8,696 nucleotides of DNA from Comamonadaceae bacterium (GTDB taxonomy: Bacteria > Pseudomonadota > Gammaproteobacteria > Burkholderiales > Burkholderiaceae_C): positions 1-8,696 of the forward strand of contig CANHUM010000056.1 in assembly GCA_947463845.1 (NCBI GenBank), in the 5' to 3' direction. Below are positions 5,482 to 8,696 of the stretch, piece after piece (within the stretch, counting starts at the first letter, position 1; each line of letters opens with the position of its first letter). Position numbers and translations under genes: made by a program. The notes below the pieces were generated by a model. The model did not search any database. It worked only from the letters and a program-made list of their open reading frames with translations, and was not told the origin of the DNA.

Positions 5482-6138
5482 TCAGCTCAAGATGCCATCC
5501 GCAATGTCGCTGTCGCCCCTGCCTTGTTGTCGGCATGTCACCAACAACTGCAGAGCTTGCTGAACGCCTGCAATTTGCAGGCTGACTGGCCAACTGGGCA
5601 GGGTCGGGCCTGACCATCGCGCGGCTTGTTCGGGCAGTAAAGGCAAGTGCATGAAGCCACTGTGCACACCTTGTCCGACCAACATGTGCTGCAGGGCATA
5701 GAACACCTGGTTGCAGACAAAGGTACCGGCCGTTTGCGAGACTGAAGACGGAAAACCAGCGCCCTTCAAGCCCGCCACCAGCGCCTTGATGGGCAAGGTG
5801 CTGAAGTAGGCCGCCGGCCCGTCCGCGATCACTGGCTCATCGACGGGCTGCGCCCCCGCGTTGTCAGGGATGCCGGCGTCTTGCAGATTGATGGCCACAC
5901 GCTCGACCGAAAAGTCACAGCGACCCTCGGCCTGGCCCAGCGCCAGAACAATGTCTGGGCGGTGCTGCGCCAGGGCCTGCTGCAAGGCAGGCAACGCCTG
6001 GGCAAAGACGCAGGGCAACTGCACCGCCGTGACCTGTGCACCCTCGGTCTGCAGCCCGTGCAGTGCACGCGCCACCTCCCAGGATGGGTTGAGGCTTTGC
6101 CCGCCAAAGGGCTCGAAGCCAGTGAGCAGGACGCGCAT
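5482..6138 (-). CDS. pcp: Pyroglutamyl-peptidase I (pyrrolidone-carboxylate peptidase, MEROPS C15)
   Basis: The 218-residue length matches the family (about 215). The enzyme removes N-terminal pyroglutamate from peptides in the cytoplasm. The N-terminus MRVLLTGFEPFGG with NPSW (17-20) is the classic start. The catalytic triad is visible: Glu79 in SVERVAINLQDAGIPDN (77-93), Cys142 in GTFVCNQVFY (138-147) and His164 in GFMHLPLLPEQ (161-171). These match Glu81/Cys144/His168 of the Bacillus enzyme. I took the ATG at 6136-6138; an in-frame TTG five codons upstream is also possible, and the ribosome-binding site (AGG about 3 nt away) is weak for either. The gene begins 25 nt after the aldehyde dehydrogenase gene on the same strand, so the two are probably co-transcribed. 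Released pyroglutamate could feed glutamate metabolism. The C-terminal tail beyond about residue 205 (QQGRGDSDIADGILS) is not conserved as far as I can judge. Confidence 0.95.
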   Translation of the reverse strand: MRVLLTGFEPFGGQSLNPSWEVARALHGLQTEGAQVTAVQLPCVFAQALPALQQALAQHRPDIVLALGQAEGRCDFSVERVAINLQDAGIPDNAGAQPVDEPVIADGPAAYFSTLPIKALVAGLKGAGFPSSVSQTAGTFVCNQVFYALQHMLVGQGVHSGFMHLPLLPEQAARWSGPTLPSWPVSLQIAGVQQALQLLVTCRQQGRGDSDIADGILS

Positions 6139-6163
6139 GGACCTGTCGCTCAAATGGGTCGCA

Positions 6164-7600
6164 TCAGGCGTTGAAGACCGAGACCGTCTTGTTGTTCAGG
6201 TAAGCCTCCAGCGCCTCGGGGCCACCCTCGGAGCCGTAACCCGAATCCTTGACGCCACCAAACGGCAACTCAGGCCAAGGGGCGGCGGGCTGGTTGACCC
6301 ACAGCATGCCGACCTCCAGGCGCTGGCTGAGCTGGTGCATGGTTTTCATCGAGTTGGTGAAGGCATAGGCGGCCAAACCAAAGGGGAGTCGGTTGGCTTC
6401 GGCCATCGCGTCTTCGATTTTTTCGAAGCTGCGGACAGCAGCGATCGGGCCAAAGGGCTCGTTGACCACCACGTCGGCATCAAGCGGCACGTGCGAGAGC
6501 ACGGTGGGGGCAAAGAAGTTGCCTTGCGTGCCGATGCGCTCGCCACCTGTGAGGACTTTGGCGCCTTTGGCGCGGGCGTCCTGCACGATGGACTGCATGG
6601 CCGACAGACGGCGCTCGTTGGCCAGTGGCCCCATTTGCGTGCCAGCGGCCAAGCCATCGCCCACCTGCAGCGCCTGTGCCTGCGCGGCAAACAGGCGGGC
6701 AAATTCGTCGGCAATTGTGTGGTGCACCAAAAAGCGGGTGGGCGAGATGCAAACCTGGCCTGCGTTGCGGAACTTGGCCGCACCCGCAGTCTTCAGGGCC
6801 AGCGCCATGTCCGCGTCTTCGGCCACGATCACCGGCGCATGGCCGCCCAACTCCATGGTCACGCGCTTCATGTGCTGGCCGGCCAAGGCGGCCAGTTGCT
6901 TGCCCACGGGGGTGGACCCGGTGAAGGTGATCTTGCGGATCAGTGGGTGCGCGATCAGGTAATTCGAGATCTCGGCCGGCGTGCCGTACACCAGACCGAT
7001 CACACCTGCGGGCACGCCTGCGTCGTGAAAGGCACGAATCAGTTCGGCCGGTGCAGCGGGCGTTTCTTCAGGCGCTTTGACGATGATGGAGCAGCCCGTG
7101 GCCAGGGCAGCGGACATCTTGCGAACAGCTTGGTTGACCGGAAAGTTCCAGGGCGTGAAGGCAGCGACAGGGCCCACAGGCTGCTTGAGGACTTGCTGCT
7201 GCACGTGGATATTGCGCGGCGGCACGATGCGGCCATACACGCGGCGGCCCTCTTCGGCAAACCACTCGATGATGTCGGCGGCCGACATGGCTTCGACCTT
7301 GGCTTCAGCCAGCGGTTTGCCTTGCTCTTGCGTGAGCAGCTCGGCAATTTGCGGGGCGCGTTCGCGCATCAAAGCAGCGGCCTTGCGCATGATCGCGCTG
7401 CGCTCATTGGCGGGGGTGTCGCGCCACAACTCGAAACCCTTTTGGGCGGCTTGCGCGGCCCGCTCCAGGTCAGGCACGCCCGCATGGGCCAAGCGGCCGA
7501 TCTCGGTACCCGTGGCGGGGTTGAACACGGGCAGGGTGCGGCCACCTTCGGCATCGCACCATTGGCCGTTGATGAAAAGTTGGGTGTTGGGGTAAGCCAT
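6164..7600 (-). CDS. gabD: NAD(P)-dependent succinate-semialdehyde dehydrogenase-like aldehyde dehydrogenase
   Basis: A 478-residue class I-like aldehyde dehydrogenase, full length. It would oxidise an aldehyde, probably succinate semialdehyde, to the acid with NAD(P), completing GABA breakdown to the TCA cycle. Visible motifs are TPWNFP with Asn152, [10 protein letters not shown] with the cofactor-region Lys175, [11 protein letters not shown] (226-236), MELGG with general base Glu250, and GQVCISPTR with nucleophile Cys284. [12 protein letters not shown] near the C-terminus is the usual ALDH end motif. The pattern KAPEETP replaces the KPAS/KPAE seen in classic GabD, which marks a subfamily and leaves both cofactor preference and exact substrate open. 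The start [12 protein letters not shown] fits the family; the ribosome-binding site is a weak GGAAA about 6 nt upstream. It is the first gene of a leftward pair with pcp. Promoter signals should lie in the 325-bp region to the right. The ALDH assignment is secure; the substrate is moderately supported. Confidence 0.9.
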   Translation of the reverse strand: MAYPNTQLFINGQWCDAEGGRTLPVFNPATGTEIGRLAHAGVPDLERAAQAAQKGFELWRDTPANERSAIMRKAAALMRERAPQIAELLTQEQGKPLAEAKVEAMSAADIIEWFAEEGRRVYGRIVPPRNIHVQQQVLKQPVGPVAAFTPWNFPVNQAVRKMSAALATGCSIIVKAPEETPAAPAELIRAFHDAGVPAGVIGLVYGTPAEISNYLIAHPLIRKITFTGSTPVGKQLAALAGQHMKRVTMELGGHAPVIVAEDADMALALKTAGAAKFRNAGQVCISPTRFLVHHTIADEFARLFAAQAQALQVGDGLAAGTQMGPLANERRLSAMQSIVQDARAKGAKVLTGGERIGTQGNFFAPTVLSHVPLDADVVVNEPFGPIAAVRSFEKIEDAMAEANRLPFGLAAYAFTNSMKTMHQLSQRLEVGMLWVNQPAAPWPELPFGGVKDSGYGSEGGPEALEAYLNNKTVSVFNA

Positions 7601-7925
7601 GGCGGTTTCCAGTCAAAAACAGGCGTCAAAAGATGGGCCGATTGTGGCTTGAATCACCGGAGATCCCGTCAACACCGTGACAGACGCCCTGCAAGGCAGT
7701 CCCTGGCTGTGTGACCAGCACATGGCCCTTATCCAAAACAGACCCTTGGATAAATGGCAAGCGAACGCAGGTCTGCCTAGCATGGGGCTTGCGTCGTCCT
7801 CATGGCGCGCATGGGCTTTCGGGGAGGGGCACGGCATGAAACAGGTCACAGCATCGCCCATCGACCTGGCGAACTCTTTCACCCAAACCTGGTCACACCG
7901 TTTCCATCTTCATCAGGAGCTCTGC
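7601..7925. promoter_or_regulatory. 325-bp divergent intergenic region between the ALDH and uspA genes
   Basis: This is the longest gene-free stretch in the window. It contains the perfect inverted repeat at 7729-7753, a GTCAAAA direct repeat at 7612-7618 and 7625-7631 just before the ALDH gene, and the uspA ribosome-binding site (AGGAG, 6 nt before its ATG). The uspA frame stays open leftward to a GTG at 7677, but those extra 83 codons do not resemble UspA and the strong ribosome-binding site is at 7926. No confident -35/-10 pair was found for either gene, and no small RNA could be recognised by eye. Confidence 0.5.
7729..7753. promoter_or_regulatory. Perfect inverted repeat, candidate operator
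   Basis: TTATCCAA-N9-TTGGATAA is a perfect 8-bp dyad with a 17-bp centre-to-centre distance between arms, suited to a dimeric regulator binding one face of the helix. Partial symmetry extends outward (10 of 13 positions). It is AT-rich in GC-rich surroundings and lies about 130 bp upstream of the ALDH start and about 170 bp upstream of uspA. I do not recognise it as the site of a named regulator. As RNA it would be a weak hairpin with a 9-nt loop and no T-run, so a protein-binding site is more likely than a terminator. Confidence 0.45.
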
Positions 7926-8366
7926 ATGACTGTTTTCAAAAAGATCCTTGTACCCATTGACGGCAGCGACACCAGCGACAAAGCCATGCGCACAGCACTC
8001 GACCTGACGCGCGAAGCCTTGGGCACGGTGCGCTTTGTGCATGTGATCGACGACGACCGGCACCTGACCAGCTATGAACTGTCAGGCGACTTGCGCACCT
8101 ATGCCCACCACAACGCCCGCGAGCTGTTGCAAAAGGCCATGGACGCCGCATCGGCCATGGGCGTGAACGCCGAGTCGCATGTGGTGGACAAGCCTTACCG
8201 GCGTCTGGGGGAGTCGGTGGCCGACGAAGCGGCCGACTGGGGGGCAGACCTGGTGGTCATCGGCACGCACGGCCGCAGGGGCCTGGGCCGGCTGCTGCTG
8301 GGCAGCGGTGCCGAACAGGTGCTCCGGCTGAGCGGCGTGCCGGTGCTGGTGGTGCGGGGACCATGA
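7926..8366 (+). CDS. Universal stress protein, UspA family
   Basis: A 146-residue single-domain Usp (PF00582), the normal length. The first strand FKKILVPIDGSDTSDKA (4-20) carries the conserved Asp12. The C-terminal ATP-binding motif G-2x-G-9x-G-S is complete: Gly113, Gly116, Gly126 and Ser127 in IGTHGRRGLGRLLLGS, followed by GVPVLVVRGP. It is therefore expected to be of the ATP-binding, MJ0577-like type rather than the non-binding E. coli UspA type. These cytoplasmic dimers are induced by starvation, oxygen or redox stress and have no single enzymatic role. The ATG at 7926 has AGGAG 6 nt upstream, which decides against the longer open frame reaching back to 7677. It is divergent from the ALDH gene and converges with the partial gene at the right edge, 21 nt away. 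No FNR-type box was found upstream. Confidence 0.95.
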   Translation: MTVFKKILVPIDGSDTSDKAMRTALDLTREALGTVRFVHVIDDDRHLTSYELSGDLRTYAHHNARELLQKAMDAASAMGVNAESHVVDKPYRRLGESVADEAADWGADLVVIGTHGRRGLGRLLLGSGAEQVLRLSGVPVLVVRGP

Positions 8367-8387
8367 GCGTGCAAGGCCAGGCAGGGT

Positions 8388-8696
8388 TCAGTCGCCCACC
8401 CGTTGCCCAGTCACTTTCTGCACCTCGGGCTGCAACTCCACCATGCCGTAAGGCCCAAGCAGCTCGCCAGAAAATGCCAGGCCATCAACCCGAATTTTCA
8501 CGGCCTGCAATTGCCCCAGAGCGTTGACAAAACTGAAGTGGACATCGGCGCCATCCATGCGCGCACCCAGCACAGGCTGCGTTTGTGCACCCCACATCAG
8601 GGTGCCGGCCAGACGCTGATGCCGCTGCACCAGCTGCAGCACCGCAGGGCCGCGGCGATCGAGCCCCTGCACCGCCCACTGACCCGCCACTTTGGC
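8388..8696 (-). CDS. C-terminal part of a protein with a beta-rich tail domain, possibly methyltransferase-associated (partial)
   Basis: The reading frame enters from the right edge and ends at a stop at 8388-8390, giving the last 102 residues. The sequence looks like a small beta-barrel: AGQWAVQGLDRRGPAVLQLV, then QRHQRLAGTLMWG, GARMDGADVHFSFVNALGQ and VDGLAFSGELLG. Alternating strands of the type Q-x-x-Q-x-x-x-G-x-x, then G-x-x-x-x-F-x-F and F-x-G, recall the tail domain found after the SAM-dependent methyltransferase domain in some Burkholderiales proteins. No catalytic methyltransferase motif lies inside the window, so this is pattern resemblance only. The start is outside the window. It converges with uspA with 21 nt between the stops and no obvious terminator. 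Confidence 0.55.
   Translation of the reverse strand, partial: AKVAGQWAVQGLDRRGPAVLQLVQRHQRLAGTLMWGAQTQPVLGARMDGADVHFSFVNALGQLQAVKIRVDGLAFSGELLGPYGMVELQPEVQKVTGQRVGD

Noticed and set aside
5566..5582. Palindrome GCCTGCAA-T-TTGCAGGC
   Set aside because: It lies inside the 3' part of the pcp coding sequence, where the codons are explained by the protein. The single-base loop cannot form an RNA hairpin without losing pairs, and no T-run follows.
7641..7673. Minus-strand TTGACG (7668-7673) and CACAAT (7641-7646) as a promoter for the ALDH gene
   Set aside because: The -35 hexamer is good, but the spacing is 21 nt, outside the usual 16-18, and the -10 is weak.
5861..7714. Plus-strand open frame of 617 codons opposite pcp and the ALDH gene
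   Set aside because: Same type of mirror frame. The opposite strand has complete catalytic motifs for both enzymes, and this translation has low-complexity His/Gly/Arg composition.
7755..7769. Possible sigma-54 promoter (TGG ... GC) upstream of uspA
   Set aside because: The GG and GC elements are 9 nt apart instead of 10 and the flanking consensus bases are poor.
8367..8387. Terminator between uspA and the right-edge gene
   Set aside because: The 21-nt gap contains no stable inverted repeat and no T-run on either strand.

Overview
The window is GC-rich and densely coded. Gene content and protein style suggest a betaproteobacterium of the order Burkholderiales, probably Comamonadaceae: an orphan Bug/TctC solute-binding protein, an MpaB-type DUF2236 protein, a Blc-like lipocalin and compact mixed-strand gene blocks. 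This placement rests on family resemblance, not on a marker gene. I see no rRNA, tRNA, CRISPR array, insertion sequence, integrase, phage gene or attachment site. It reads as ordinary chromosomal housekeeping and catabolic sequence.

Layout, left to right. (1) Minus-strand block, 1-2566. Transcription runs leftward through an isocitrate lyase/PEP mutase-family lyase, a Bug-family periplasmic binding protein (30-nt gap) and an exported SxxK serine hydrolase (50-nt gap) cut by the left window edge. The spacing suggests one operon for uptake and breakdown of a carboxylate or ester of unknown identity. (2) Divergent from it, at 2637-3224, is a periplasmic lipocalin. It meets tail to tail, with a 3-nt gap, a minus-strand protein with a bacterial PH-like domain (3228-3845). 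(3) Divergent again, after a 188-bp intergenic region with overlapping hairpins, is an MpaB/rubber-oxygenase-like protein (4034-4942). It meets, again with a 3-nt gap, a minus-strand exported monohaem cytochrome c (4946-5374). (4) A minus-strand pair, succinate-semialdehyde-dehydrogenase-like ALDH then pyroglutamyl-peptidase I (25-nt gap), fills 5482-7600. (5) A 325-bp divergent intergenic region carries a perfect 8-bp inverted repeat. It separates the ALDH from a universal stress protein (7926-8366). (6) At the right edge is the C-terminal end of a minus-strand protein (8388-8696), possibly a methyltransferase-associated beta-rich domain.

Functional links are mostly inferred. The lyase/Bug/hydrolase block looks like a substrate-capture and carbon-cleavage module. 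The ALDH/Pcp pair could sit in glutamate/GABA salvage. The cytochrome c and the MpaB-like protein are adjacent and may both bind haem, but they are transcribed towards each other. I found no convincing sign of a new multi-gene system. The observations most worth checking are the lyase/Bug/hydrolase operon, the inverted repeat before the ALDH and uspA genes, and the alternative hairpins upstream of the MpaB-like gene.
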